Shown: positions 1 through 9,849, counted from the stretch's first letter. The stretch is DNA of 64,000 bases from OM182 bacterium MED-G28 (GCA_002457215.1 NTJZ01000009.1:60464-124463); one strand, 5' to 3'. Notes: generated from the letters alone by a model not told the origin. Numbers and translations: made by a program.

Positions 1-236
1 TACCCTCACCACTAGATTGGGCCGCTACGAATATTCCTGACCCACAAAACCCAGTTGGCGCAAAGGGCGTGGGTGAACCGATTCAAGGGTGTGCAACCGC
101 TGCATTATTATGCGCAATTTCCGATGCGCTAGATGGCCACGTGTTTAATCGGGTGCCTGTTACCGCAGATATGATTGTTAATGCTGCGAGTGGCAGGGAA
201 CAATCTCATAGCCCTTTAGACACAAATACCACTTAG
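1..236 (+). CDS. Xanthine dehydrogenase-type molybdopterin subunit, C-terminal end (partial)
   Basis: The reading frame is open from the window edge and stops with TAG at 234-236, giving 77 visible codons. It holds the C-terminal signature of the large molybdenum-cofactor subunit of xanthine dehydrogenase/aldehyde oxidase/CoxL-type enzymes: GAKGVGEP, in which the Glu of this loop is the known catalytic base of the family, followed by an alanine-rich helix and a VFNRVPVTADMIV-like end. Members hydroxylate N-heterocycles, aldehydes or CO using Mo and water. The gene body and any partner FeS and FAD subunits lie upstream of the window, so the substrate cannot be told. It converges on the next, leftward gene with about 20 bases between them. 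Confidence 0.85.
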   Translation, partial: PSPLDWAATNIPDPQNPVGAKGVGEPIQGCATAALLCAISDALDGHVFNRVPVTADMIVNAASGREQSHSPLDTNTT

Positions 237-257
237 TTAACTTGTCAATCTTCAAGT

Positions 258-734
258 CTACTCTTCAGGAACGTTGAAAACTTCTACCATATAGTTTTGG
301 TAAGGTCCTTCTGCTAAAAAATTATTGAATATTTCATGCAACAAATTAATCGAAGTCTTAGCGGCGTCTTCGGCATCATCCGAATGAAAACCAATGATTA
401 CCGACACGTTTCCTTGTCGATTCTTACACTGAAATATGAACCTCTCATTGTCTAACCGTCGATGAACAGGAATTAATTTATTGCAACGACTACTTAAAAA
501 TCCGCGAAAGTCTTTGTCCATAAATGAGCGAAATGGAATTGATGGCAAGACGTTTTTTAATTCAAGCTCACACTTATCGGTATTCAATCGAATAAAAAAA
601 GGTTTTTCTGTAAGCCAATTAAATCGAAATTCAGCATTATTCTCATTAGGTGTCAAAGCACTAAAATTTTGAAAAATGCCCCGATCAGCATATCCCTGCA
701 GCGCAGATTTTACTGCTGAATAAATTTCATGCAT
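258..734 (-). CDS. Hypothetical protein, 158 aa
   Basis: I do not recognise this protein. It has no signal peptide and no transmembrane segment. It is a mixed alpha/beta soluble protein with an aromatic-rich first half, two isolated cysteines, and an amphipathic helix near the C-terminus (about residues 122-140). It begins 35 bases after the stop of the upstream ThDP enzyme on the same strand, so it is probably the last gene of the cytochrome c, ThDP enzyme, hypothetical operon. Codon use and AT content match the neighbours, and the frame is long and unbroken, so it is probably a real gene. Its position suggests a cytoplasmic accessory role, which is only inference. Confidence 0.6.
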   Translation of the reverse strand: MHEIYSAVKSALQGYADRGIFQNFSALTPNENNAEFRFNWLTEKPFFIRLNTDKCELELKNVLPSIPFRSFMDKDFRGFLSSRCNKLIPVHRRLDNERFIFQCKNRQGNVSVIIGFHSDDAEDAAKTSINLLHEIFNNFLAEGPYQNYMVEVFNVPEE

Positions 735-769
735 TTTTTAATACCGGGTAATACTTGAAAATAAAGGGC

Positions 770-2776
770 TTATTTATAATAAGCCAAAGCACCAGGAGCA
801 AAATGACGAGGCATTGATGGTGGATATTGATTCGTCCAAAATTCCTTCTTACCTTGACAATTAATTAAAGTTGAAATCCCTTCTTCCGAAGCCAACTTAT
901 AGCTTCTTTCTAAGGCTGGTGTCATTTGCTCAGGACTGGTTACATATTCACCATTACAGCCTAGAGCTTCTGCAATCTTTTCATAGCGTAAATTTTCTTG
1001 GAATAGATACATGTGTTGAGCTCGAACAGCCCCTCGCCCGCCGCCAGAAGTCCAAACTCCCCAGGCATTATTGTTATAAACAATCATGATTGCTGGTATG
1101 CGATATTTGCCTAAAGTCTCAAATTCCATGATTGAGTAGGCTGCGCCAGCATCTCCTGTAACACCTACAATTGGAGCACCCTTATATGGTGCCTGGGGGC
1201 CCACTCCATTCTGCACCGCTGCGCCAACGCCAACCGCATAGCCAATATCAGGGCCAATTGCCCCATATTGATAGGCGCCATTGCAGATCTGCCCTGGGCG
1301 GAAGGCTCTCAGGTAACGCCGCGTATAACGACCGATCCCATAGCCTCCAGAAACCACTGTTGTTTGATCAGGCGCGATATCACCTTCGTATAAAAAGTCA
1401 TGTAAATGTTTACCAATAACTGCCGGATGAATAGACTCAGTTTCAGCACTGTATTTCAATCCTAGGTTATAATATTCATCGCTCTGATCATCAAAAACTT
1501 TTCGCGCTGCTGCTAATTCGTCACGCCAACTCTGTCGATTACGAGATGGCAACGCATCTTCCAGAGCTTCTAAAGCCGCCTTCTCAGAACTAACTATGCC
1601 TAGATCGATAGGCACATTGCGCCCGATATCTGTGGCATCGGGATCAATTCGAATCCACTTAGCGTCGGGACCAAATGCGAATTCACCAATGGAAGGCATA
1701 CAATATTGACCAACTAGAATTACTAGGTCGGCACTGCGCACAGCATCAAGACCAGTGCTAGCAGATAATTCATGGCCGTCTGAAAAATGCCCGCGCATAG
1801 GAGCGGACTCAGTGACGGCAATATCATTTTTTTCTGCAACTCGTAATAGTGCCTCCCAAGCTTTGTCATAAAAGACACCGGTGCTAGCGACAATCATTGG
1901 CCGTTCGGCGCGCTGAATCATTTCAACTGCACGGGTAATATCAGCAGGATTAGGATGCGCTTTTGATTCGGTACGATATCGAGTCTTATCATAATAGTAT
2001 TGGAGCTCTCCGGGCTCTTCGAATCTTGCCCGAGAAATTTCACCAGGGAAGTCCAAATGCACGGGCTTAGGAATACCAGTTTTTAATTGCCGAAAAGCGT
2101 AAGCGGCATATTCATAAATTCGATTAGGCGTTATTAGACGCTTGCCCCATTTTTTTAATCCGTCAGTTTGTGATTGCTGATATGCGGTTTGAATCCCATG
2201 CTCAGTATCGTCTTCACCAATTGTTTTATTACTAGCGATAACAAGTAAAGGAGTGCGGGACGAGTTAGCCGCACCAATATTCATAATCATATTTGTGAAG
2301 CCTGGGCCTTCAGTTCCAGAAGTAGCAGCGACTTCACCAGTTACTCGACTAAAACCATCAGCAGCTGAAGTCATGTTGCCTTCACAACGCCCTCCATAAG
2401 AAGGAATTCCTTCCGCAGCGATAGCATTAATCATATTGTAGTTACCAGGGCAGCAAAAAAAACCTGCTACGCCCTCGTCACTCATAAATTTTGCGAACAC
2501 TTCTGCCCCGCTCATAGGAAAATTTGCCGGTTTTACTGCTTCTGCTAGGGTCCGAGGGATTTCTTCTGGAATTTTTATGTCTGTCGCATCAGCTTGATGA
2601 GCTTCGCTGGATTCCGGTTTTAGCATTGCCGCTGCACCAGCCCCTGCTAGCGCCGTACTTTTAATAAAACTCCGGCGAGAAACTATTTTCTCACTCTCCT
2701 TATTTTCATTTTCTGGACTCACAACACTCTTACTATCTACTATTTTTGTTTGAGGTTGTTCTGTTTGCTTCGTCAT
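770..2776 (-). CDS. Tat-exported thiamine diphosphate-dependent enzyme (acetolactate synthase/POX superfamily)
   Basis: A 668-residue protein with the three-domain ThDP-enzyme layout. The N-terminal Pyr domain (about 90-260) carries the conserved Glu in [16 protein letters not shown] central nucleotide-binding-like domain covers about 275-420. The C-terminal PP domain has the Mg/ThDP motif starting [10 protein letters not shown] and closing with YNNNAWG, so the usual GDG is GDA. The N-terminus is an Asp/Glu/Lys-rich leader, then SRRSFIK (Arg34-Arg35) and an Ala-rich h-region, a clear twin-arginine signal. Tat export fits an enzyme that folds around a cofactor in the cytoplasm. Family members decarboxylate or ligate 2-oxoacids; the substrate is unknown. 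The neighbouring cytochrome c suggests an oxidative periplasmic reaction feeding electrons to respiration (inference). Confidence 0.8.
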   Translation of the reverse strand: MTKQTEQPQTKIVDSKSVVSPENENKESEKIVSRRSFIKSTALAGAGAAAMLKPESSEAHQADATDIKIPEEIPRTLAEAVKPANFPMSGAEVFAKFMSDEGVAGFFCCPGNYNMINAIAAEGIPSYGGRCEGNMTSAADGFSRVTGEVAATSGTEGPGFTNMIMNIGAANSSRTPLLVIASNKTIGEDDTEHGIQTAYQQSQTDGLKKWGKRLITPNRIYEYAAYAFRQLKTGIPKPVHLDFPGEISRARFEEPGELQYYYDKTRYRTESKAHPNPADITRAVEMIQRAERPMIVASTGVFYDKAWEALLRVAEKNDIAVTESAPMRGHFSDGHELSASTGLDAVRSADLVILVGQYCMPSIGEFAFGPDAKWIRIDPDATDIGRNVPIDLGIVSSEKAALEALEDALPSRNRQSWRDELAAARKVFDDQSDEYYNLGLKYSAETESIHPAVIGKHLHDFLYEGDIAPDQTTVVSGGYGIGRYTRRYLRAFRPGQICNGAYQYGAIGPDIGYAVGVGAAVQNGVGPQAPYKGAPIVGVTGDAGAAYSIMEFETLGKYRIPAIMIVYNNNAWGVWTSGGGRGAVRAQHMYLFQENLRYEKIAEALGCNGEYVTSPEQMTPALERSYKLASEEGISTLINCQGKKEFWTNQYPPSMPRHFAPGALAYYK

Positions 2777-2832
2777 TCTAGTTTCCTCAATAGTTATTCT
2801 TTTGAATTTTTTCTTCTCTTCTTCTTTTGTAA

Positions 2833-3240
2833 TTAGTCTTGTGTGGGGCGATTTTCTCTTGGCCCGATATTAAGCACATGAGCGACAATCTGCCAAATCG
2901 TTTTATCTTCTAAGCTGTCACTGAATGGAGGCATCTCCAAACCTGCACCAAACTTAATACTGCGAAAAATGTGCAAGGGAGTTACTCCGTAGAACCACGT
3001 GTCAGGCGCGGTTAAATCTGCCGCAATAAAATCAATATTTGCCAAAGCTCTACCGTCGGCGTCATGGCATTGTTGGCAATTAATCAGATAATGACTCTTA
3101 CCAACTGCAGCTGCTGATTTAGACTTAATCATAGGATCCGCTTTATCTGGCATGCCTTCTTGCGCTAAAACTACTTGTCCAAGAAGCACACAAATCAAAC
3201 CTACAAGAAATTTGCTTAAACGACGATTTTGCTGATTCAT
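2833..3240 (-). CDS. Small secreted monoheme cytochrome c
   Basis: A 135-residue protein with a Sec signal peptide (basic start, hydrophobic core, cleavage after VVLAQ) and one heme-attachment motif CQQCH at about residues 54-58. A late Met in the EMPPFSD segment is the probable distal heme ligand, as in class I cytochromes. It precedes the Tat-exported ThDP enzyme by 56 bases on the same strand and is the first gene of that group. This makes it the likely electron acceptor for the enzyme in the periplasm (inference from context). Length and motif spacing are normal for a single-domain cytochrome c. Confidence 0.85.
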   Translation of the reverse strand: MNQQNRRLSKFLVGLICVLLGQVVLAQEGMPDKADPMIKSKSAAAVGKSHYLINCQQCHDADGRALANIDFIAADLTAPDTWFYGVTPLHIFRSIKFGAGLEMPPFSDSLEDKTIWQIVAHVLNIGPRENRPTQD

Positions 3241-3593
3241 TTTTAATTGAGACTTCGCTATTAATAGGTTGGAAATTCTACTGCGATAGTGTATTGGGAA
3301 ACGTTATTTCAGACCAGCGTAATCTCAATTTTGCAAGCTTCAAGAGTGCCCTCTCTTTAGTTTTTCATAATTTTGCGCCCTTTTAATGTAAGAAAAAATT
3401 ACCAGAGCCCGATAATTTATAGAACGAGCACTCAATTTGCTTCTTCGCCCATTAAGATCAGTGTTAGACTGACCGATTGAAAAAGAACTAAACCCATAAA
3501 AACAAAGACTTGGAATTCGTTTCGCTCAATACATGTCGCACCAGCGATAAACCGTGATTGATATTTGGATTTAGCTCAAGTCAAAGGCTGCTT
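3241..3593. other. Divergent intergenic region
   Basis: About 350 bases separate the leftward cytochrome c group from the rightward radical SAM/heptosyltransferase operon. It is AT-rich and must hold promoters for both. I see no open frame with a good ribosome site, no strong hairpin and no clear operator palindrome. Confidence 0.5.
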
Positions 3594-5165
3594 ATGAAAA
3601 TTCTTATGATATATCCGCAGATTGATGCTCCACTGGGCACTAATCACGGCATTGCCTCACTGGCAGGTGTTTTACATGCCAATGGCCATAAACTAGATCT
3701 CATGCATGTCTCCGAAAAATATAAGCCCGTTCCTTCGAGCCAGGAAATTATTGATCATATCAATGAGACCAAACCCGGTTTGGTGGGCTTCTCAGTGATG
3801 TCGCAACAATATGAATGGGTAGAAGAGAAAAGCAAAGATATTCGCAAAGCAATGCCTGATTTCGTGCAAGTAATTGGCGGGGTCCACTGCACCATGGTAC
3901 CTGACGATGTCCATAAATCGAAATTGTTCGACTACGTGTGTGTAGGCGAAGGTGATTGGGCTTTAATGGAATTAATGGACGCTCTGGAAAAAGGTGATCG
4001 CCCTCATACCCTGCCAAATTTTAGATCATGGATGGCAGGCGTTCCTGTCTCGAATCCAGTTGCGCCTTTTCCAGACTTAGAAAAATTGCCACCATTAGAT
4101 TATGACGTCTTCGATATGCAAGCGGTAATGGAAGAAACCCGTGGATGGATGGGGATACTGACTTCCCGCGGCTGTCCCTATAAATGCACTTATTGTTTTA
4201 ATATCGAAATCGTTGACCAATACATAGAAGATGGCGCAGCAAAAAACGTAAAAGATTTTCTACGTCATTTCCCAGTTGATGTCATGATGGAAGACCTAAA
4301 AAAGTTGCTACGGGGAAACCCCGAAATAAACACTTTTATTTTCGATGATGACTTGTTTACCTTAAACACAGATTATGTCATCGAATTTTGTAAGGCCTAC
4401 ATTGAACACGAAGTGAATACTCCATTTGTTGTCAATGGTCACGTAAATTGTTTCGATGAACGGGCGGCCAAAGCTCTAGCCGAAGCTGGATGCATTATCG
4501 TCAAATTTGGACTCGAATCTGGCTCCCCAAGAGTTCGCCGAGAAGTACTCAAGCGCTACATGAAGAATGAACAGATCGAACATTCTTTTTATTCGGCCCA
4601 TGCTTATGACTTGCATAGCTCTGCCTTTATTATGTTCGGCCTTCCCTACGAAGCCCGCGAAGAAATCATGGAAACCATTCGTCTCTGTGCCAAAGTAAAA
4701 ATGGGTCGCTTTCGGTGGGCTTTATTCTTTCCATTCAAAGGCACTGCGGGTTATGAAATTGCCAAACCACTCATAGATGAATCAAAGATGGCTGGCAAAG
4801 GTAATTATTTCGATGGTTCATGCTTGAATTTTGGTGAAGAGCATGATCTTTTTCTTGATAAGTTATCCAAGCTTTGTAACTGGTATGTGAATGCCGAAAC
4901 TGATTGGGAGTGCGCACCTATTTATCGAAAACTTGTTGAAAAAATTGAAGCTATGGACCATGACACTTGGTTGCAAGAGAACGAGGATTTGGTGGCGTAT
5001 GACCGCGATCTTTCAGAACAATTAATGGCGGAAGATAAGATTCACTACACGATTCGATATTCCAATGTCATGGGTGTTCGTTCTGATTACATTAAACAAG
5101 AACGAGAACAAATGGCAGCAGGCAAAAAAACAGAAGCAATCGCCTATACCCTCGACCAAAGTTAG
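3594..5165 (+). CDS. B12-binding-domain radical SAM protein
   Basis: A 523-residue protein from ATG 3594; the frame is open from a TTG at 3558, but homology-like sequence begins at MKILMIYPQ. The N-terminal half is a cobalamin-binding-like Rossmann domain (GFSVMSQQYEW, IGGVHCTMVPDDV, VGEGDWAL). The radical SAM core carries Cys194, Cys198 and Cys201 in RGCPYKCTYC, which bind the 4Fe-4S cluster and SAM. Later landmarks are FIFDDDLF and KFGLESGSPRVRREVLKR, typical of the subclass that methylates unreactive carbons or remodels lipids and cofactors. The cobalamin ligand motif DxHxxG is not evident, so B12 may not be used. It is 15 bases ahead of a heptosyltransferase gene, which suggests a cell-envelope glycan or lipid substrate (inference). 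Confidence 0.85.
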   Translation: MKILMIYPQIDAPLGTNHGIASLAGVLHANGHKLDLMHVSEKYKPVPSSQEIIDHINETKPGLVGFSVMSQQYEWVEEKSKDIRKAMPDFVQVIGGVHCTMVPDDVHKSKLFDYVCVGEGDWALMELMDALEKGDRPHTLPNFRSWMAGVPVSNPVAPFPDLEKLPPLDYDVFDMQAVMEETRGWMGILTSRGCPYKCTYCFNIEIVDQYIEDGAAKNVKDFLRHFPVDVMMEDLKKLLRGNPEINTFIFDDDLFTLNTDYVIEFCKAYIEHEVNTPFVVNGHVNCFDERAAKALAEAGCIIVKFGLESGSPRVRREVLKRYMKNEQIEHSFYSAHAYDLHSSAFIMFGLPYEAREEIMETIRLCAKVKMGRFRWALFFPFKGTAGYEIAKPLIDESKMAGKGNYFDGSCLNFGEEHDLFLDKLSKLCNWYVNAETDWECAPIYRKLVEKIEAMDHDTWLQENEDLVAYDRDLSEQLMAEDKIHYTIRYSNVMGVRSDYIKQEREQMAAGKKTEAIAYTLDQS

Positions 5166-5180
5166 ACATGACAAGTCATT

Positions 5181-6233
5181 ATGCTTTCCGCATTGCAGTC
5201 TATTGATAGCCTGGTAGTTCGCTGTCCCAATTGGGTTGGTGATATTGTTATGGCTACTCCTGTATTTGACTGTTTGCGCCATAATTTTCCCCAGGCAACA
5301 ATCACTGCTTTGGTTCGTCCCTATGCAAAGGGCATCTTAGAAGATAGCCCTTGGTTCGATGCCATCGTGGAGTGCCAAGATAAAAACCTGAAGGGACTAT
5401 CTGCCATCCGTGAAGAGTTTGTTCGCTTGAATCCCCAGATGGGTCTATTACTTCCAAATACCACTCATTCTTTTTTAACGTTTAAATATGCAGGCGTTCC
5501 TTTGGTATATGGATACAAACGAAACTTGCGCAAATATTTTCTCCAAGGCCCAAATCCGATTATTGAAAAGGGCAAGTTTAAACCACTACCAATGCAGGAG
5601 TACTATCTTGAGCTTTGCCGCTTCCTAGAACTAGAACTACCAGAAAAGCTCGAACCACGACTTTATATTTCTGAGCAGTTACAGAAAAAAGCAAATGTGA
5701 GATTAAAAAAATATGGTATCCGGCCTGAAGATAAAGTTATCGGTCTAAATCCTGGAGCAAGCTTTGGCTCATCAAAATGTTGGCCCCCAGAGTATTTTAG
5801 CTCTCTCGCAGAGTCCTTATTCGACAAATTCAAATGTAAGTTATTACTACTTGCAGGTCCGGGGGAAGAAGGAATTTCCGAAAAAATAATAAGCAACTGT
5901 TCCGTCGACATCATTGACACGACTCGGGACAAAATCGGCTTGGCGGAATTGAAACCGTTAATCAAGCGCTGTAATTTACTTATTACAAACGATACCGGCC
6001 CACGACATTATGCCGTGGCGTTTCAAGTCCCACACATAGTATTGATGGGGCCGACGAATCCAATTTATACAAACAGCAATCTTGATCATTCTATGGTTCT
6101 ACAAAAGGATTTACCATGTATTCCATGCCATAAAAAAACCTGCCCATTGGGGCATCATGCCTGTATGAAGGAACTTGAACCTGCAGTTGTGTTTGATGCT
6201 TGTTTAGCTTCATTAAATGGAGTCATAAATTGA
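5181..6233 (+). CDS. waaF: GT9 ADP-heptose:LPS heptosyltransferase II-like
   Basis: A 350-residue GT-B glycosyltransferase of family 9. N-terminal motif RCPNWVGDIVMATPVF, the central GLNPGASFGSSKCWP loop that binds the nucleotide sugar, and the late NDTGPRHYAVAF plus GPTNPIYT segment all match heptosyltransferase II, which adds the second L-glycero-D-manno-heptose to LPS inner core at the cytoplasmic face of the inner membrane. It follows the radical SAM gene by 15 bases and overlaps the next glycosyltransferase by four bases, so the three are one transcription unit. The C-terminal run with Cys-x-x-Cys (CIPCHKKTC) is typical of the family. The symbol rests on motif recall, not on a search. 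Confidence 0.85.
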   Translation: MLSALQSIDSLVVRCPNWVGDIVMATPVFDCLRHNFPQATITALVRPYAKGILEDSPWFDAIVECQDKNLKGLSAIREEFVRLNPQMGLLLPNTTHSFLTFKYAGVPLVYGYKRNLRKYFLQGPNPIIEKGKFKPLPMQEYYLELCRFLELELPEKLEPRLYISEQLQKKANVRLKKYGIRPEDKVIGLNPGASFGSSKCWPPEYFSSLAESLFDKFKCKLLLLAGPGEEGISEKIISNCSVDIIDTTRDKIGLAELKPLIKRCNLLITNDTGPRHYAVAFQVPHIVLMGPTNPIYTNSNLDHSMVLQKDLPCIPCHKKTCPLGHHACMKELEPAVVFDACLASLNGVIN

Positions 6234-7726
6234 AATCGGCGTACTATGAGGAACAATGGCAGACACTTAAAGAGGCTGCGAAACCTCAACTAATAGAATC
6301 ACTCAGCAAACGAATAGCTTCAAATTTTATCGATCGTTACTACTACAGTGACGAATACAATCGTGAACACATTAATCTTTTGTGTGAGATGGCGACATAT
6401 TTCGATGATGAAGAACTCAACCAAATTACCACAAAAGCACTTTTTGGATCTATAATCGAAAGATTATGCGATGACTTTGAAGAATTACAAACCGAAACAT
6501 ACAATCGCCTAATCTGTCAGGTTGTCAATTTTCTCTGCAAACTTCCTGAAGGAGTTAGAATTAAATCGGAACTTTATGACTTTCAGTTAGGCACTGAAGA
6601 ACAACTTTATCAACGCATCGAATCCATCCGCTTAACGCCAGACCAAAAACTACCCAGCATCATTCGACCCAAAAAGGTGATTATTCTCTCCCGAGTTACT
6701 ATCGGTGCAGACGTAGCTATCACTTCGGTGATCTGCCAACGTATTGCAAAAAGTTACCCAGATGCCCAAGTAATAGTGGTTGGTAATGACAAACTAAAAC
6801 AGGTATTTTCTGAAGGATCTGATATTTATGTGCATGAGCTTGCCTATTCCCGTCGTGGAGGTTTGTTAGAAAAGTTTCAAGTGTGGTTAGAACTTTTAAC
6901 TCAAGTACGAGAACTTATAAAAAATCTGTCGCCAGCAGAGTTTCTTATTCTCGATCCTGATTCACGCTTAACTCAATTAGGTGTGCTCCCTTTAGTTCCT
7001 CTCCAAAATTATCGCTTCTTTAATTCAAGAGGCAAAAAGGGCTCTGCAAAACATGCTTCCATGGCCCAACTTACTAACCAGTGGATGGATAACATCCTAG
7101 GCAATGAAGTATTCTGCTACCCAAAGGTATGGCCCTCAAGCTCTCGCCAACAAATTGCCGCATCTTATCGGGCGGCTGTCGACCCGGATGGGACCGTAAC
7201 CCTCATAACAATTAATTTAGGAGTTGGGGGTAATAAGAGAAAGCGCGTACCAGGGGACTTTGAAAAAAACCTTATTCTTACATTACTTGAAGGGGATAAT
7301 ATAAGACTTATTTTAGATCTTGGCTTCGGAGAAGAGGAGCGAGCTCAGAGCACCGCTTTACTGCAGGCAGCAAAAGAGGCTGGAATCGAAACAGCGGAAA
7401 CCACATTCTCTCAACTTCAAACAGTAAATGTCGCATCGCGAGTAGTAGGAGTGGAATGTAATATAGGCGAAATTACGTCTTTGATCGGAAAAAGCGATGA
7501 ATTTATTGGTTATGATTCTGCTTGCCAACACATAGCAGCAGCCGAATCGGTAAAAACATTCACAATATTTGCCGGCACTAATAACGTACGTTTTATTCGA
7601 CGCTGGCAAGCATGCGGTAAAAACACCAGCGAAATCATTTATGTCGATACGCTGACAAAAGACAGCTACATCGATACTGAAAATATTATTGCCACATTGA
7701 TGGACTTCAGAGCTAGTGGCAACTAG
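6230..7726 (+). CDS. GT9-like glycosyltransferase with extended N-terminus
   Basis: I take TTG 6230 as the start: GGAG lies seven bases upstream, and the codon overlaps the TGA of the previous gene, a translational-coupling arrangement. The protein is then 498 residues. The first 140 residues are helical and acidic, with no GT9 similarity I recognise. From about 150 onward there is a GT-B layout: VIILSRVTIGADVAITSVICQ, a central INLGVGGNKRKR loop in the place of the GT9 nucleotide-sugar loop, and FIGYDSACQHIAAAE with FAGTNNVRFIR in the place of the NDTGPxH and GPT motifs. Key positions are diverged (no NDTG), so the sugar donor or activity may differ. It probably acts on LPS core with the heptosyltransferase upstream. 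Confidence 0.7.
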   Translation: MKSAYYEEQWQTLKEAAKPQLIESLSKRIASNFIDRYYYSDEYNREHINLLCEMATYFDDEELNQITTKALFGSIIERLCDDFEELQTETYNRLICQVVNFLCKLPEGVRIKSELYDFQLGTEEQLYQRIESIRLTPDQKLPSIIRPKKVIILSRVTIGADVAITSVICQRIAKSYPDAQVIVVGNDKLKQVFSEGSDIYVHELAYSRRGGLLEKFQVWLELLTQVRELIKNLSPAEFLILDPDSRLTQLGVLPLVPLQNYRFFNSRGKKGSAKHASMAQLTNQWMDNILGNEVFCYPKVWPSSSRQQIAASYRAAVDPDGTVTLITINLGVGGNKRKRVPGDFEKNLILTLLEGDNIRLILDLGFGEEERAQSTALLQAAKEAGIETAETTFSQLQTVNVASRVVGVECNIGEITSLIGKSDEFIGYDSACQHIAAAESVKTFTIFAGTNNVRFIRRWQACGKNTSEIIYVDTLTKDSYIDTENIIATLMDFRASGN

Positions 7727-7755
7727 GATGCCAATCTAAGAAAACCAAACGCACA

Positions 7756-7791
7756 AAAAAACGGAGGTCTCTTTCGAGCACTCCGTTTTTT
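7756..7791. terminator. Two-way rho-independent terminator
   Basis: An 11-bp stem (AAAAAACGGAG against CTCCGTTTTTT) with a 14-base loop and A and T tracts on both sides. It sits between the stop of the rightward GT9-like gene (7726) and the stop of the leftward PQQ dehydrogenase (7825), so it can end transcription from both directions. Confidence 0.85.
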
Positions 7792-7824
7792 ATTGTCAAC
7801 ATTATTGAATAAGCTAGCCTAGTC

Positions 7825-9849
7825 TTAATAAGCTCCAGACGCTGCTTGTGCTGCCGGTAGTGCCAGCGCGGTTAATTTAGAAGCTGTCTGCAGCATAATG
7901 TATTGATGACCATCGTGCGTCCAAGAGCTCATACCATAACTGCTTCGAGCCGGCGCTTCTATTTCACCGATGATTTCACCTGAATCTTTGTCGATGGCCC
8001 AAAGCATTGGCGTACCATCGGAAGCCTGATCAGAATAAACCAACATATTAGCGGTAGCCACCATAGGAACAAGCGCACCAGTTCCTGTGTTACCTACCTC
8101 ATCCATGTCTGCGCCTGCTGCTTCGAATACCTCTGCATAGCGTGCCGGCGTTTCACCAGTTGGGATTTCAAATCTCTTCTCACCGGTGTTCATGTCATAA
8201 CCAGTGATAGTGCTATAGGGTGGCTTCCATATTGGAATTCCAGTTGGGTGGCGCGGCGGACGCGCCGTCGCGCCAGGAACGCCATTGGCGTATTGCGCTG
8301 TCGTCGTACCAGTTGAGTTTGGGAACAGCAGGTCTGCTTCTTCCCCAGGAATCAAACGCAATGCAAAACACGCAGTATGCGAATTTACATACATCATACC
8401 AGTATTCGGATCGGCCACTGGAGGGCTGGTAATGTTCACACCACCAGCACCACCGGGGCAATTCATCGCAGCATATTTGCCGTCCGGATTGTCCGCATGG
8501 ATTGGCGGATTAAATAGGCCACCCATCACATAATCTTCCATCGCTTCAAGAGCTTGAGCTTTTAATTCAGGAGTGAAATCTACCAAATCATCTTCAGATA
8601 TTCCCTGCATGGCATAAGGCTCAGGCCAAGTAACGTGGGGCTGAGTGGGAGAAAGCACTTCACCTGGAACAATCGAAGGGGGCACAGGGCGCTCAACGAT
8701 AGGCCAGATTGGCTCACCCGTGACACGGTCAAACGAATACAACCAGCCTTGCTTGGTCGCCTGAACGACCGCAGGAATATCGCGGCCATCAACATTCAGA
8801 TCTAACAACAAAGGAGCAGTTGGTGTATCGAAGTTCCAAATCTCGTGATGCACAAACTGGAAGTGCCAAGCTCTTTCGCCTGTACTCGCGTCCAGCGCAA
8901 TGATACTGGCTCCATAAAGGTTATCACCCGGCCTAAAACCTCCGTAATAATCAATAGTGGCGCTGTTAGTTGGAATGTAAACCAAGTCATTTTCCGGATC
9001 CGCAGAAAGTGGTGCCCATGAAGACACGTCACCAGTCCATTCCCAAGCATCATTTTCCCAAGTTTCATGGCCGTATTCGCCAGGCTTTGGAATCACATTA
9101 AACTTCCATTTGAAGTCGCCAGTTCGAACATCATAGCCCAAGATATCACCCGGTACGTTTTCGATTCGCGCCTGGTGATATCCCTGCTCCGCAGAATTAC
9201 CAACAATAATAGTATCGTTGACAACAATTGGCGGAGAGGAAGACGTAATGTAGCCAGTTTCTAATGGAATTCCTTCATAGGGGTCATATGGATGACCGAG
9301 ATCAGCAATCAAGTCAACAACCCCGCTATTAGGGAAGCCTTCAATACCGACTGGAGCCCCCCAATCCTCAAGCGGAATCCCAGTATCTGCATCTAGCGCA
9401 GTTAAAAAGAATGCCGGCGACACTATAATGACAACACCACGACCATCAATTTCTGTGTAGGCAACCCCTTTACCATAGTCAGCACGCATGGAGTAATTCG
9501 CACGCGGTGTCTGCGGCTCACGGTACGACCAGATCGTATCACCAGTTTTCGGATCGATGGCGACAACATGACGATTGTAACCTGCAACCGTAAACAGTTT
9601 TCCATCGATATATGATGGCGTAGAGCGCCCGCTTACGGCACCAAAACTCGCACCATCCCATTCCCAGGCCACTTCCAAGTCACTGAAATTGTCCTTAGTA
9701 ATCTCATCAGCTGCTGTGTAGCGAGTATGCGCGTAGTCGTTACCTAACGTATACCATTCAATAGAGTCTTGCGCGTTTACTAGAGTTGGCAATGCTATCA
9801 AACCGGCAACAAGCCCCAACAAGCTTCTTTTTACAGTTAGAGTGTTCAA
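7825..9849 (-). CDS. Secreted PQQ-type dehydrogenase with Asn at the catalytic Asp position
   Basis: A 674-residue protein with a Sec signal peptide (cleavage near LVNAQ) and an eight-bladed quinoprotein propeller: repeated AxDxxTGxxxW motifs (AIDPKTGDTIW, ALDADTG, GYDVRTGDFKW, ALDASTGERAW, GYDMNTGEKRF, AIDKDSGE). It most resembles the glucose/sorbosone-type membrane-independent group, including HETWENDAWEWTG and RVTGEPIWPI. In this group the HHxxWDYD segment supplies the catalytic Asp next to PQQ; here it reads HHEIWNFD with Asn339, an unusual change, whereas the paralogue at 47.9-49.8 kb keeps HHGLWDYD. No CxxCH is present, so electrons must leave to a separate cytochrome. It probably oxidises an alcohol or sugar in the periplasm, or has lost activity. 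Confidence 0.85.
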   Translation of the reverse strand: MNTLTVKRSLLGLVAGLIALPTLVNAQDSIEWYTLGNDYAHTRYTAADEITKDNFSDLEVAWEWDGASFGAVSGRSTPSYIDGKLFTVAGYNRHVVAIDPKTGDTIWSYREPQTPRANYSMRADYGKGVAYTEIDGRGVVIIVSPAFFLTALDADTGIPLEDWGAPVGIEGFPNSGVVDLIADLGHPYDPYEGIPLETGYITSSSPPIVVNDTIIVGNSAEQGYHQARIENVPGDILGYDVRTGDFKWKFNVIPKPGEYGHETWENDAWEWTGDVSSWAPLSADPENDLVYIPTNSATIDYYGGFRPGDNLYGASIIALDASTGERAWHFQFVHHEIWNFDTPTAPLLLDLNVDGRDIPAVVQATKQGWLYSFDRVTGEPIWPIVERPVPPSIVPGEVLSPTQPHVTWPEPYAMQGISEDDLVDFTPELKAQALEAMEDYVMGGLFNPPIHADNPDGKYAAMNCPGGAGGVNITSPPVADPNTGMMYVNSHTACFALRLIPGEEADLLFPNSTGTTTAQYANGVPGATARPPRHPTGIPIWKPPYSTITGYDMNTGEKRFEIPTGETPARYAEVFEAAGADMDEVGNTGTGALVPMVATANMLVYSDQASDGTPMLWAIDKDSGEIIGEIEAPARSSYGMSSWTHDGHQYIMLQTASKLTALALPAAQAASGAY

